A DNA stretch of 64,000 nucleotides from Owenia fusiformis (GCA_903813345.2 CAIIXF020000001.1:35063366-35127365); one strand, 5' to 3'. Shown: positions 10,301-20,885, counted from the first letter of the stretch. Notes: generated by a model not told the origin, from the sequence alone. Made by a program: numbers and translations.

Positions 10301-12381
10301 ATTGGGCGTGCATCGCCGGTATCTATATGGTGTTCTACTACATTTGTCCTTCCTAAATCATCTGAATTTTTAGCAAAAATATCCTTGTATTCAATTAGTA
10401 ATCTTTTCACCGCTAATGCTTGACTACCATCTAAATCAGTACATGTCCTTTTGTATAGATCGTCCAAGTGCTCTGGTAAAGATTCCTGTTTTTGCTCATC
10501 AGATGATGTAACATTGAAAATAGCTGCATTTTCCTCATTGGCCAGTTCCTTAATATCAGTGACTAGGTCTATCTCCCCCACTTTTGTGTTTTTGTAAATA
10601 GTGATAGGTTGATCACTGGGATTCATTATCCTGATTGGAATCATGTTCTGTGCATGGTCTGTAATGTCAATCAATGAACGCCCAATAATTAAGTCATGTT
10701 TGGTGCTAAATGATGGCGTTTGTTCTATAACACCCATTTTTCCTTTACTCAATCCACTGATACGATTAACTCTTCCTTTTACTATCATTTCGCACATAGC
10801 TGGTATTTGTACGGTTTGATTTATCAGTGCTTTCATAACTGGTTGGGAATCGTGTGTCATACATCCAATTATGTTTCCATGGATATTCAGTGTTCCATTG
10901 CCAAGATCCAACACTCCTTTGTTGGCTACCAGAAAATCCATTCCAATAATGGCGTCTGCGTTTATATCTGCAATCCATACTTTTAACGGATAGCAAGTTC
11001 CATCCAAATTTAAAACGATGTGACTGTAGCCAACTAATGGAAGTGGACTTCCGTCGGCGTTTTTAAAACTGTTATACGGTGGTACAATAATCTCGTTTTC
11101 TTTCCCTACTCTGTGAAACACTTGACTTGAAATAATAGAAATGCATGAACCACTATCTATAAGAAAACTAACCGCATTTTCCTGAATACTTGCATTTATG
11201 AACAGGCCATTTTCCATGATGTTATTCACTAGTTCAGTATTTTTCAGTCTATCTATGGCCGATAATGCATTCCTTATTTCTTTGGATTGAAGGTTATCCA
11301 CTTCCGGTGTTTCTGGTTTCCCAATGAGGACTTCCTGTTCTTGGAACTGCTGTGGTTTTTGGTTACGCCAGTATGTATTTCTTTTTCCTGGCCTACGAGG
11401 TGTTCCAAATTTTTCATAATTTCTCCTCCTCCTTGATGTATTCTTATTTTGAACACCTGTATTTACATTTGAGGAGTTAAGATGAACTCTACAAAACTGC
11501 ATAACATGCCCATCACAGAAGCATCGAGTGCAATATAACATTGTTGGACATTCATTTGACTTGTGATCATCACCACAATTGAAACACGTTATTGCATTGC
11601 TATAAGTTACTTTCTCAATATGTTTGCAAAAACTATCATTTTCAAAATTTTCCACGTTTCCACATTGTATTGCTTCTAATTTCATTTCCAATTTTACAAT
11701 CATATCTTGTTGTTCCTGCAATAATTTTAACATGGCTTCGAGATCCGCTTTATCACTTTGAATTGTTCCAACTAGCTTTGGATGTTGGCTTTCAAGTGTT
11801 ATGTTTGATTGGCTAAAATGAGAATCTAAGACTTGATGAGATTCCCACTCTAATCCTGCTGATATAGCTTGGTCTAATGTTTTTGCTTTTGCGAATCTGA
11901 TAAATGTTTTCATCTCAGGCTGATTCGAAATAGCAGTCATGAAATGATCAAAGGCTAATTCATCTCTCAAAGCATAATCTAAATTAGGATACGCTAATGA
12001 TGATTGCCTACGTAAAAACTGACCAAGTTCCATCAATGTCTCAGACGGTTCTCTCCTTTTGGCGTCAAGTTCAACCAAATTTAATGGTCTCTGACTAGGA
12101 GAGAATCTAGCTTTCAGTGTGTTTGTTAATACAGCATAATCGTATTTGCTTTCATTTGGTATATCAGTGAAAATTTCCCTAGCGACACCTCTAAGATTCA
12201 CTGCTAACATGTGTGCTTTCTGCACATCACTCCAACAATTGATATTTGCACACACTTCAAAATGTGACAGATAATCCTGCCAGGCTATTTCGCCACTATA
12301 TGTGTCTGGCTTTGCTTTGTAATTCTGTGCTGGGAATAACATATCTACTGATTCACTTGCCATTGCTCTATGGCTTTCCAT
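7312..12381 (-). CDS. Gag-Pol polyprotein of a Ty3/Gypsy retrotransposon
   Basis: A single intact frame of 1689 aa carries all retrotransposition functions. Domains in order: gag capsid-like region (~1-250); two zinc knuckles at ~265-297 (CFNCGDDH, then CTRCFCDGH; the first has three rather than four residues before the His); aspartic protease with DSG at 409-411; reverse transcriptase with YIDD at 845-848; RNase H (VLDCDAS, TDHRALKWLF); integrase with an HHCC zinc domain (~1230-1275) and a D, D, E catalytic triad (TDILGP ~1298, HSDQG ~1358, VERFNRT ~1396); GPY-type module (RPYQGPYIV). The C-terminal ~60 residues form a chromodomain (VEEILKKRKKRG, YLCKWEGYD, TFEPWENL), which in other chromo-integrases directs insertion to modified chromatin. 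No stop or frameshift is visible, so the element is probably active or recently so. Gag and pol are fused without a frameshift. Confidence 0.95.
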   Translation of the reverse strand: MESHRAMASESVDMLFPAQNYKAKPDTYSGEIAWQDYLSHFEVCANINCWSDVQKAHMLAVNLRGVAREIFTDIPNESKYDYAVLTNTLKARFSPSQRPLNLVELDAKRREPSETLMELGQFLRRQSSLAYPNLDYALRDELAFDHFMTAISNQPEMKTFIRFAKAKTLDQAISAGLEWESHQVLDSHFSQSNITLESQHPKLVGTIQSDKADLEAMLKLLQEQQDMIVKLEMKLEAIQCGNVENFENDSFCKHIEKVTYSNAITCFNCGDDHKSNECPTMLYCTRCFCDGHVMQFCRVHLNSSNVNTGVQNKNTSRRRRNYEKFGTPRRPGKRNTYWRNQKPQQFQEQEVLIGKPETPEVDNLQSKEIRNALSAIDRLKNTELVNNIMENGLFINASIQENAVSFLIDSGSCISIISSQVFHRVGKENEIIVPPYNSFKNADGSPLPLVGYSHIVLNLDGTCYPLKVWIADINADAIIGMDFLVANKGVLDLGNGTLNIHGNIIGCMTHDSQPVMKALINQTVQIPAMCEMIVKGRVNRISGLSKGKMGVIEQTPSFSTKHDLIIGRSLIDITDHAQNMIPIRIMNPSDQPITIYKNTKVGEIDLVTDIKELANEENAAIFNVTSSDEQKQESLPEHLDDLYKRTCTDLDGSQALAVKRLLIEYKDIFAKNSDDLGRTNVVEHHIDTGDARPIKQHPRRQPLAKQEMVTEEVNKMLDKGIIEPSNAPWSSPIVLVTKKDKTIRFCIDYRKLNDVTKKDAYPIPRLDTCLDSLSGAKWFCSVDMASGYWQVALDKESKEKTSFVVRDGLYQFNVMPFGLTGAPGTFQRLMETVLKGLQWKSCLLYIDDILTWGKSFEDTLVKIKEVFDRIRKSGLKMKPKKCTLFKSSVIFLAHKVSREGVETDSEKVEQIVNWKTPVCQKEVRAFVGFVGYYRKFVKGFSNIARPLHQLCEKQKGFTWTSECQEAFQTLKNAIVSAPILAYPSEKGMYVLDCDASNFGLGGVLSQIVDGVERPISFGSKTMNKSERNYCVTRKELLAIVTFVKRFRPYLYGQKFIIWTDHRALKWLFNFKEPDGQIARWLEMLSSYDMEIQHRPGASHANADGLSRMQCPQCGMKNEDNNSVNAIHGIQSENEKLSALGAWSSEEIRSFQMRDPEIAMVFKSVESGKTITWKDISNQGKPLKHLLSDWERLKVRNGVLYRRWESDTGDIIRWQLVVPKQLRKDVMHQLHNTVTSGHLGIHKTVERVRSRYYWYSLRTDVRDWCNKCDACASRKPNLQKKKAPMKLYQVGVPMERIATDILGPLPTTNKGNKYIIIVADYFTKWTEAYAIPNQEAETIADIVSKEFICRWGCPMSLHSDQGRNYESKIFQEVCNSLGITKTRTTPLRPCSDEMVERFNRTLESMLSMFVDKHQKDWDEYLPFLMLAYRTSIHETSQFTPCELMLGRQLNLPVDMVFGSPQDEKESETNYVASLKEKMETTHAFARDNLKKNSIRQKKHYDLKAGLTTIHEGDAVWLHCPMRRPGISPKLQRPYQGPYIVTKRISEITYRIQRSRRSKPTVVHIDRLKPYKGDEKPTWYKRRESSDERDQEDTTSDREAIPETSSNDTVVETNLNTRVNSLDVDKEESSDEEQTYFQVEEILKKRKKRGQWEYLCKWEGYDSSVNTFEPWENLNEFSKLFIRNNEIPIVK

Positions 12382-14649
12382 TGCTATATGTTTTTATATC
12401 GTGTTTAATCTCGGTTTACTATTGTGTAATCTCTCTAAGTGCACAACGTTCTACACAAGTTCAATTCATTTAAAATTCAGATTCACAAAGATTTCACATT
12501 TAAAAAGTATTTTTAAAACATTTACATGTTACCAACCTACATTGGCGAGACTTGCTAATGACGTCTCTGTGTACGTTTTCAATAACAGATCTGGTTGATT
12601 GAAATCAAAATTTCGTGTATGTGTATGTACCGTATTTACACTATATATTCTAACAAACGGTTACTCGTACTATGTACAACATCCGGTATTCAAGTGTAGT
12701 ATACATCACAAAATTATATCGCAGGTTATGGTGAACGTACTATTTTGTATAAACGTTTCCCGTACACAATTTAGTTTGTCAAATCACTTGTATCAATTTT
12801 CCAATGATCCACACTAGTGAAAACAAAATTTTCTACTTATATCCCCAGTAGGTCTCTTTCCAACAAACGTTTTACCAACGCATACAATTACCAATAGGAA
12901 TAGTTCAATATTCATCCACATGTGTTTCAATGCTTGATTACTGGGTGCGATAAAAATGATACACACTAGTGATATTGCTGTAAGTCCAATTCCTGTGTTT
13001 ATCCTACATACTGGTGTTAACTATCCTATGCGAATGTAGCGTCGATATTACAATGTATTTCAATAGTGGCGTTGTTAGTCTGACTTTGGTGAAAATAAAC
13101 GATAATATTATCCAAATTGGAAAATTCAGACATAAAACCACATATTCCCAACGCTACGCACTGGTGGGGTAAGATTGGTAAGACTGATTGTATTACAATA
13201 AACAAACAATCACATGTAATGTGCACAGGAACTGGGTCTTTATGACGCCAAGTTCCAACAATAATTTGCAATTTTCCCACACTGGTGAAAATAAAATTCC
13301 ACTATCGACCTAGGTTTTTTCCAACACTGGTAAGATATCCAACTACCGGTTGTATGCAAGCATTTATTACTGTTCCAAATCAATTTACATACAGACTCCG
13401 AACTACGGTACATGCACATATCATTATCTTACATTTTGTTACACATGCGTTGCAGTTCCATACCGGTGAGAGTTATTTCAAACAAGATCTTACGTATACC
13501 AGAAGATTTATAACTTCCTAAAACGGCATCATTTAAAATCTAATTTGCATTCGCATACCCTACCACTGATTACAGTATATGGCAATGAAAATTATGTCAA
13601 ATCAAGTGGCACAACTTATATGCGAGATCATGTGACAATGAAATTAATGTCTAATCTCGTTCCGTGATTATGTTGGGTGTACGTAAACATAAGCCTGTTA
13701 AACAAGATAAAAACTCAGATGTGGCGTGATGTGAATTACCTTTGCATGTAAAATACGACAATCAACGTACAATATTGTCGTTACATTCACTCATGTTTTA
13801 GTCATTCTAATGTGACAAAGAAACGATAAGATTTTTAAATACTGCAATCAATCTAATTCAACTGTACTGATACGTCAAGATCAAGATGAATTTTTGGGAT
13901 TAATTTGCAGTTACCCTAGGCTTGTATCATACAGTCATCGCTTTCAATACATTTGTCACATTCGAATTTTCTAATATGTTGTAGAAAAGCTCAATATTAT
14001 TCAAAGCTGTTGAATTTCCTGAACGCTTTCAATGAAGCATGTTATTGCTAAGTCAATACATAAGGTAAGGTAACTGTTTACTTTCGGTGTTTTAGATAAA
14101 AGTTTCCTTCCCGTTGCCTTGTTATACAAACTTGAACAATAATGTCAGAATGTGAACTATCGTTGTATGACTGAAATGTGTACGTCTAATCCTGAGTAAC
14201 GTAACAATATCAACAGTCTGATGTGCAAACGCCTGATCCTGAGTAGCGTAGCAATTATCCTTAGATCAAAATTCTGACATATTGCGAGTGTGAGTAAAGT
14301 AAAGGCCGATTGATTTCCCCATGACTTTATACACCAAAAACATTTAGTTTCCTCACTTCAGTACTAATCGCTTTGAATGTTGAAATGAGCCTAAGACATG
14401 AACTGTCTTGTAAATTTTTTTTTTTTCAAATGTGACGTTGTATATATGCGATTGATTTGAGCCTTTGAGATAAAATACCTAGATAAAATATTCAATTGAC
14501 AATGTAAACGTGTGATTTTAAATTATCCTTTACCCTTCTTACCAATGTACCGTACCCTTTGCTAGCAATACCTTCTCCCCTTTCACCAGGCTGGAGACGC
14601 CGGTTCACAGCTGTTGTCAATTGCTGTAGGTCAGTTTCGCTGCCACCAA
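12382..14649 (-). other. Long 5' leader of the Gypsy element
   Basis: About 2.27 kb separates the upstream LTR from the gag ATG. It holds diverged internal repeats: CACTRGTGAAAAYAAAATT at about 12811 and 13281, and ATCCTGAGTARCGTARCAAT at about 14193 and 14235. Several short plus-strand frames here are antisense and show no domains. A leader this long may carry packaging or translation-initiation structure; that is inference. Confidence 0.6.
14632..14648 (-). other. Primer-binding site
   Basis: Immediately downstream of the 5' LTR on the minus strand the sequence reads TGGTGGCAGCGAAACTGA. It begins with the TGG complementary to a tRNA CCA end. Its first ~11 bases would pair with a leucine-type tRNA 3' end (CGCTGCCACCA); this tRNA identity is from memory and tentative. 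Confidence 0.6.
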
Positions 14650-15378
14650 TGTAATGCGACATTAATATGGGGTATTGAGATGGTACTGAAAATATAGCTG
14701 AGCAAAAAGAACAAAGGACAGAGGGTATTTACAAGGATAACAATCGGATAAAATCAACACGGTTTACAACATCAAATATTTATTTACAACATATAACAAT
14801 ACATGCATACAGTAATATAAAACAAGCCACAGACAATAAGAGATAAAATGGAAATGCTAATAACGAGATCCAACCCCGGAGCGCCAGAGGGCCATGCCAC
14901 GCCCTAACTTCCGTTATCGTAATACATCTAACATAATCAAGTATTTGATCTCAAACTACCAGAAGTGATAAAGTCAAAGGCGTACCTTGTTGTACTATAC
15001 CTAATGTACTTCCGTATATCAAACCTAGTACCAAAATCCAATACTCAACAGAGCATAGTCCAAAATCCAAACACAACAAGAAGCCACAAATCACATAGTC
15101 TTCATCGTATCATGCCCTCTGGTCAACTGACGAACTCAACCTTGTACAACTCACATATAAAATTCAGCTGTACCAAAACTGGTTTAACCAATCAGAACTC
15201 TTATATTTCAAATATCGTCATACGACAAACTATAGTGTACTAGTTTTCAGCGACAGATATCAATCTAAATACTATACCTAGTTCTAATAACAGGTTTCCA
15301 TAATGCTGTTCTATTTTCACGACGTTAGCATTGTTTGGAAGTTAAAAACATGAAAAGCCTTATCGAGCAACCGTTACA
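14650..15378 (-). repeat. LTR (5' LTR of the Gypsy element)
   Basis: A 729-bp repeat nearly identical to 5205-5933. It is the promoter-bearing copy for the minus-strand transcript. Flanked on the outside by TTAT (15379-15382). Confidence 0.95.
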
Positions 15379-15560
15379 TTATTTTACTTCGACGTAGCAA
15401 AGTGATAGTGATAACGTAACAAATATCTAAGAATAAATAAACACGACGTAGCAATCGCAGCTCATGTAATTTTATTGTGTAACCAATGTAAAGTATACTA
15501 AATAACAAAATTTCCTGTATTTTTAAGGACCATTAGGCACATCTTATGAGCTCAAAGTTA

Positions 15561-16822
15561 CACGATGCCCATGTCAAGCAGCGTGCCTACTAGGCACGCA
15601 GTTTGAAACTCTGACAAACTGCGCGCATATTTCAAAATGGAAGACTGGGAGGACACGACTCCCAAAAAGAGCGAAAATACGAAAAATACAAGGTTAGTCT
15701 CGTTCTAAAGATAGTACACCATTCTGTGAAGATGAACTTAATTTACTCATAGTACTCAATGTTGTTCCCGATGTAAACCTAGTTATCTCAATATAAGGGT
15801 CTTAAGTAACTTCTGTGTTCAAAAATTTACAGTGTAAAGTTATATCTATGTCTTTTTATCGTCATTTGCCGTTTATTCAGCCATTGTGTCTGTGTATGCT
15901 AGAATATATAAGATCACTCCATCTGATTAAAGCAGCATAGTTTGTGTTCAAAACGATAATACGTCATAAACGTGATTTAAACATTTTTCTTGTCAAACTG
16001 CGCGCCTATATTCACATGTATTTCCCAAACTGCGTGCCTAATATTTCCAAACTGCTTGCCTATCCAAGCTTGTTTTGTATTATTTGAAAACGTAAGCGCC
16101 ATATGTAAGGCACATATGTGTCTAACAGTAGAACCCCATAATTGAAACACTATGAGAGTCCATCCACCAAGATGGTGATCTGAAAATATTTATTTTTTTC
16201 GTTCCCGATTTAATTGTCACTTCTATTATACATTTTGACTTTCAATATGAAAATCTCATAAAATCTGACGATAAAGCAAAGTTTCCAAAGCTATATGAAA
16301 AACACCTACACCTGCCTCTGTAGAAATTCCAATGATAATATGTAGTTTTTACAGTGTATGCGCACAGTTTGTAATTTCTGGCTAAATTAGGCGCGCAGTT
16401 TGTGCTTTATTTCTTTTTAATCTCCTGATTATCTGTTTTATCTCGAAATATTTTGAATTATACATGATAAATGCGTAAGAAATTAAACATAAAACGAGTC
16501 TAAAGTATTTGTCATTTATGTTTAAAGTGCTAGATCGATTTCCGTATAAATTTCCGTTAAATCAGTGACGAAAATGCCATCAATCTGCTTATGTTTTAAA
16601 ACTTAGATTTATTTGCACATAGTTTTTGCTAGTATTTGCAAGATTCGTATATTCGCCACAGAATGAACGCATTGAACAAGAAAACAATGCAGGATAAATG
16701 TCTTTAAATTACGTTTCAAAATACAGACTCCAACTTAATGATGCAATGTTGTTAGGCACGCAGTTTGTGATCGAAACAAACTGCGCGCCTAAGTAGGCGC
16801 GCAGCTTGACATGGGCACCGTG
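15561..16822. mobile_element. Non-autonomous TIR element with clustered 14-bp subterminal repeats
   Basis: The left end (CACGATGCCCATGTCAAGC...) and right end (reverse complement CACGGTGCCCATGTCAAGC...) form inverted repeats of about 45 bp. Inside, at least ten copies of the motif AGGCGCGCAGTTTG or its complement occur in both orientations (near 15590, 15615, 15994, 16026, 16048, 16361, 16389, 16754, 16777, 16795), mostly paired near the ends. Such arrays are usual transposase-binding subterminal repeats. No transposase is present. The target duplication could not be settled by eye and the exact ends may extend a few bases. Confidence 0.7.
15637..15692 (+). other. Exon-like coding start inside the TIR element
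   Basis: An ATG in good context (TTCAAAATGG) opens a frame reading MEDWEDTTPKKSENTKNTR, which runs to a donor-like AG|GTTAGT at 15692/15693. The last ~25 bp and the following ~45 bp recur at 4719-4787. It could be a captured first exon or a cryptic exon of the element. No product is recognised. Confidence 0.3.
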
Positions 16823-16826
16823 TGTC

Positions 16827-17708
16827 TTATTTCAGTGTGACAGAGCCCAGTGCTGCAGATGGATTCTTGATGTCAAACACAACTGCAGTAACCTTGCAAT
16901 ATTGATTGAGACTGGCAGACTACCAATGTCATATCATATTCATTTGAGTGCAATTAAATACTGGACGCACATAAGCATGCTGCCAAAGACTTCTCTAATG
17001 AGCAAATTACTTTCACACATGAAATACAAAAAATACAGTCTGTGGTACAATTTTATTGCAAAGTCACTGCAAAGTATTGACATTGATATAAATGATGTTA
17101 AACTTCCTGATACATCCTCAAAAAATACATTCTTAAATCTGTTAAACAAAAACTTATCACTAAATGCAATGACCAGTGGAAGATGAAAATAAACACTGGT
17201 AGCAAACCAAGTAACAATAGTAAAATGAGAACCTACGTAAAATTCAAAAATAATATACATCTTGAAGAATATCTCACTACTGAAACTAACTTTGAAAAAA
17301 AGGAAACTATTTACAAAGCTGAGACTCAGTGACCATTCATTAGAGGTTGAAGCAGGAAGATACAAAATAGAAATGTAGAAGAACGCATATGTACAAAATG
17401 TTCAGATAATTGTGTTGACGATGAGCTGCACTTTGTTATGAGATGCAAAATCTACGAAAGTGAGCGCACTATATTATTAGATAAAATTCAAACGTCAAAT
17501 AAGGACTTTTCTAACATGACTGAGGAAAACAAGTTCCTATACATTATGTCATTCAAATATGGAGGAAATCCTACATTTCATTGACATGTGCTTAAAGAAA
17601 AGTAAAAGTAAATGTAACTGTATAAATTTAGTTTGTATAATTGTAGTCTGGCCATGCCCTGATAACACAGTGGCCGTGCCTTAATAAATTCTAAATTCTA
17701 AATTCTAT
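16827..17708 (+). pseudogene. LINE fragment: C-terminal domain of a non-LTR retrotransposon, frameshifted
   Basis: The frame from about 16827 to 17186 contains NLAILIETGRLPMSYHI and LSAIKYW, typical of the region after the reverse transcriptase in many invertebrate LINEs. After a frame change it continues KMRTYVKFKNNIHLEEYL and then EERICTKCSDNCVDDELHF, the cysteine-histidine tail of such elements, ending near 17584. The 3' end has short direct repeats of TCTAAATTC (17688-17708), a common LINE tail. It is 5' truncated with a stop and frameshifts, so it is dead. It begins directly at the right end of the neighbouring TIR element. Confidence 0.65.
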
Positions 17709-17732
17709 AAAACAGAGATGAGTGACTCTCAA

Positions 17733-17990
17733 CTAGGAGAGGTCACTGAACAGAATCGTTTGAATTTTTTCAGAAAATGTGCCCAATATATTGCTCTAAA
17801 TGATACAATCTTTGAAAATTTGATATCATTTATAGAAAAAGAAAAAAAATTTTATTTTCCTTTTTATGACTGCCATTTTTGTTTAAGACAATTTTCTAAA
17901 ATTTCAAAGATTGTATCAGTTAGAATTATATTGGGCACATTTTCTGAAAAATTCGAAAGATTCTGTTCAGTGACCTTCCCTAGCTCCTAC
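17733..17990. repeat. Foldback repeat with ~75 bp arms
   Basis: The arm 17741-17818 (GGTCACTGAACAGAATC...) is the imperfect reverse complement of 17899-17975 (...GATTCTGTTCAGTGACC), around a T/A-rich loop of about 80 bp. It is a MITE-like hairpin. A frame across it (17718-17996) is a by-product of the inverted repeat. Confidence 0.7.
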
Positions 17991-18590
17991 TTTTAACTTT
18001 TTTTCAATCACACTTTCAAAGGGCTAAAAAGGTTATTTCATCATGTTTAAGCCGCAGGGTCATTCTGACCATTGTGATCCTGGTCATGTAAATGATATGT
18101 GGAAATAGTTAAATTGACTGGCGGTCAAACCAGAACTCTGTTATCTTTGTTCAAAAAAATTCTAAAAATGCAAAATTTTTTGTCACACCCTGTTTCTTCA
18201 TTTCCTGTTAATAAGTCACGAAGATAATTCTTTATTACACCTACAGGCCTTGTTGCCCCTTTAAAGGGTGACGCATATCGTTTAGCAAATTGAACGCTCG
18301 TTTCTGGTGTTGCTCACCGTTTAGTATAAAAGGCCCGATCCCGGAATAATACTCAAGGGTTCACAGGTTCGAGGTCGTTGTGTCAACACCTCTAACTGTT
18401 ATATAGCATAAGTATATGATAGATCGTCACACATTTATAAAAGGGTGATTTTTATTTTGACAAATCAATTCCACATTTATGGGTGAAGTTTCAGGATCTT
18501 CTATTTGAGTATAATAAGGAAAAATTGCATCTAAATTTCCCCATAACGTAATAGCACACAGCTTGGCATATGAAATATCCTACAAATGAA
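17991..18590. other. Gene-free stretch with a possible mariner end
   Basis: No gene is seen. At 18168-18192 the sequence GCAAAATTTTTTGTCACACCCTG resembles the right terminus of the mariner-type elements at 3082 and 34621. No matching left end or TA was found. Confidence 0.3.
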
Positions 18591-18689
18591 ACAAAGCCAG
18601 ACAAACCGGTTTCTAATACAAGGATTTATATTGGCTGTTGTACATGTATTCTTTGAACGCAATCACTCTTTGGATAACGTTTTCAAAAT

Positions 18690-18840
18690 CATTATAAACG
18701 GATTACTTTTTCTCAAAGACAATTTCAATAAACTGGATTTTACAGAACTCCCCTTATTTCTTAAAAATGGACTGATCCACTTGATTCGTCTGGAGCCGCC
18801 ATATTGTTTTTATACGGGATGCTAATCGGAACCCTTTAAA
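18690..18840. repeat. Dispersed repeat (copy also at 36420-36560)
   Basis: The block with GACTGATCCA, GAGCCGCCATATTGTTTTTA and then GGAACCCTTT recurs at 36420-36560, between the SLC22 and Ig genes, with substitutions and a small insertion. No coding content. The element class is unknown. Confidence 0.5.
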
Positions 18841-19480
18841 ATGATAAAGATTTTGAAGACTAGGAATGATCGTAGCAAAAATGACATCGCGGGCCAAGAA
18901 ATGACACCCCTTTAATTGCGTTCTAAATTCCATTTTATCTAGAATGGGCCCAGAATTTCTTTGGGCCCAAATATTTTGTAATGTCACCTTTGTGGGCCTT
19001 TTAGGGAATTACTTGGCCTTTTTGGGCCTTATTTTTCAAAGTTTAGGCTACATATTTTATCACTTCATCAACATCGATCATCACTATTTATTCTTAGACC
19101 AACACCAAGGAGAATTCCCGGGGGAGAATCCTCCTTGTTATTCTTCTGACGAAATATATCAGGAGAAGTCCCGGGAGGAGATTGCAGTAGGCTAAGCTTA
19201 TAGGCCCTGCTTATCAGCATAGACTGAATATGACTTTTTACGACACTCGGACACTAGTCCACTTTATGATAATCAAATTTTCAAAGTGAAAGAAACACCT
19301 GCTTCAAAGTCTATTTTGTTCACGTTCATAGTCAGTTATATATTATTGACGAGTGATTACTTGTATTTCGTGTGACCTTCAAAGATTGGGACGGATAAAT
19401 GGACTATACACTGAACATAAATACGGTAATATTATGATTAATAGCAACTTCCGGTCAAAAATTATGTGATTATAAATTTA

Positions 19481-19560
19481 GCTTTTGTCACGGACGTCAA
19501 GTACATGTAAGTTTCTGGCGAAAGCCGGAGCATAGATTATTTAAGAGGACTGGAAACAAG
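19481..19560 (+). repeat. One arm of an inverted pair (partner 22321-22391)
   Basis: The sequence GGACGTCAAGTACAT, TTTCTGGCGAAAGC and GGAGCATAGATTATTTAAG occurs here on the plus strand and at 22321-22391 on the minus strand. The two arms enclose a LINE fragment and a TIR element. Confidence 0.6.
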
Positions 19561-19732
19561 AATGACCTACCTTTTTATTTCCCGAATCTCGCCTGAAATT
19601 AGCTCATCTTGGTGACTGTAACCTGTATATCTATATAATAGAATCTTTTTGTATCGCATCTGCCCACGGTGCATCTGCCTCAATTTTAAAGTTCTATTGG
19701 TATTTTTAATATGATTTCACTGTTTTTGTGGA

Positions 19733-20885
19733 CCTAAAGCACACAAGTACAGAAGACAGAAAGTAGTCATTAACGGCACAGAATCGGAATGGAGAAACGT
19801 CACCTCAGGAATACCACAGGGAACTGTGCTAGGACCGGTCCTCTTCCTTATGTTTGTGAATGACATTTCAGAGTATATAACTAATACTGTCAATCTATTT
19901 GCCGATGACACCAAGCTTTTTAAAGAAGTGAATACAACAGAAGACTGTGAGGATCTACAGAGGGACCTTGCAACCTTGGCTCAGTGGTCAGAGGATTGGC
20001 AATTAGGTTTTAACTTGGAGAAGTGCCACGTCCTGAGAATCGGAAATAACCAGCCAGATTATAAATACAAACTAGGGACACAGGAGATCAAGCAATGCAA
20101 AAGTGAGATTGACCTGGGTGTAGAAGTCACAGAGAATCTAAAAATGGGGTCACACATAAAAACAATCGCAAAGAAAGCCAACAGTATCCTTGGTATAATA
20201 AGAAAAACTTTTGAATATTTAACCCCAGACACTATGACTCACCTATATAAAGCACTAGTCAGACCAAGACTTGAATATGCAGCGACAATTTGGTCCCCAT
20301 ACCAGATAGATGACATTGAAACTTTAGAGAGGGTGCAGAAAAGAGCCACAAAGATAATACCTGGATTCAACAACATGGAATATCCAGATAGATTGAAGAA
20401 ATTGAAAATGACAACCCTGGCCTTTAGGAGAAAACGAGGTGACATGATCGAGACATTTAAGCTTATGAAGGGACTCTACAACATACCAGTAGAGGGGTTA
20501 TTCACCAGAGCAGGTGATCAAGGAAGACTAAGGGGTCATAGTATGAAACTAGCTAAGCATCACTCTAGGACAGTTAAAAGGAGCAAGTTTTTTACACAGA
20601 GAGTTATAAACCCTTGGAACAGCCTCCCGCAAAGTGTCATTGACTCTGAGAACTTACAGCAGTTCAAGATCAACCTAGACAATCATTGGAAAGATCACCC
20701 AACCAGATATGATTATAAGAATCAGGATGACTTCTAGTGATGAACACAACACCAATATCCATGAAAGGCCAGTAAGGTAACCCCCCCCCCTGTAACCAAG
20801 CACCCCCTTAAGGCGCACTACCCCCAGTTTTGAATGGCAACAGGCAAAATGCCTTCGCTTAAATAAGTCATAAAGTCATAAAGGT
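19733..20885 (+). pseudogene. 5'-truncated LINE (Jockey/CR1-like) reverse transcriptase C-terminus
   Basis: An open frame from about 19733 to the TAG at 20735-20737 carries the late reverse-transcriptase motifs SGIPQGTVLGPVLF and LFADDTKLF (the YADD-box position). It continues through the thumb and tail (LVRPRLEYAATIWSPY, LERVQKRATKIIPG, FFTQRVINPWNSLP). This is the final ~335 residues of a Jockey/CR1-type ORF2 and is intact over that part. The 3' tail ends in short repeats (AGTCATAAAGTCATAAAG, 20866-20882), as expected for this clade. The endonuclease and early RT are missing, so it is a dead-on-arrival copy. The upstream junction is at about 19720-19733. Confidence 0.85.

Larger units (their letters stand above)
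5205..15378 (-). mobile_element. Complete Ty3/Gypsy LTR retrotransposon with chromodomain
   Basis: Two 729-bp LTRs bound the element (TG...CA ends), flanked by a 4-bp duplication TTAT (5201-5204 and 15379-15382). The transcribed strand is minus: a primer-binding site follows the upstream LTR (14650-15378) and a purine tract precedes the downstream LTR (5205-5933). One 1689-codon ORF encodes gag and pol in a single frame. No envelope-like ORF is present. By reading, the LTRs differ at one position (C at 5216, A at 14661), indicating a very recent insertion. Two long noncoding stretches, 5934-7311 and 12382-14649, flank the ORF. Confidence 0.95.

Noticed and set aside
17718-17996. 92-codon frame
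   Set aside because: It spans a foldback repeat and its second half is the reverse complement of its first.
18300-18420. Short GC-rich patch with GGTTCGAGG resembling a tRNA B box
   Set aside because: No A box at the right distance and no cloverleaf could be drawn.
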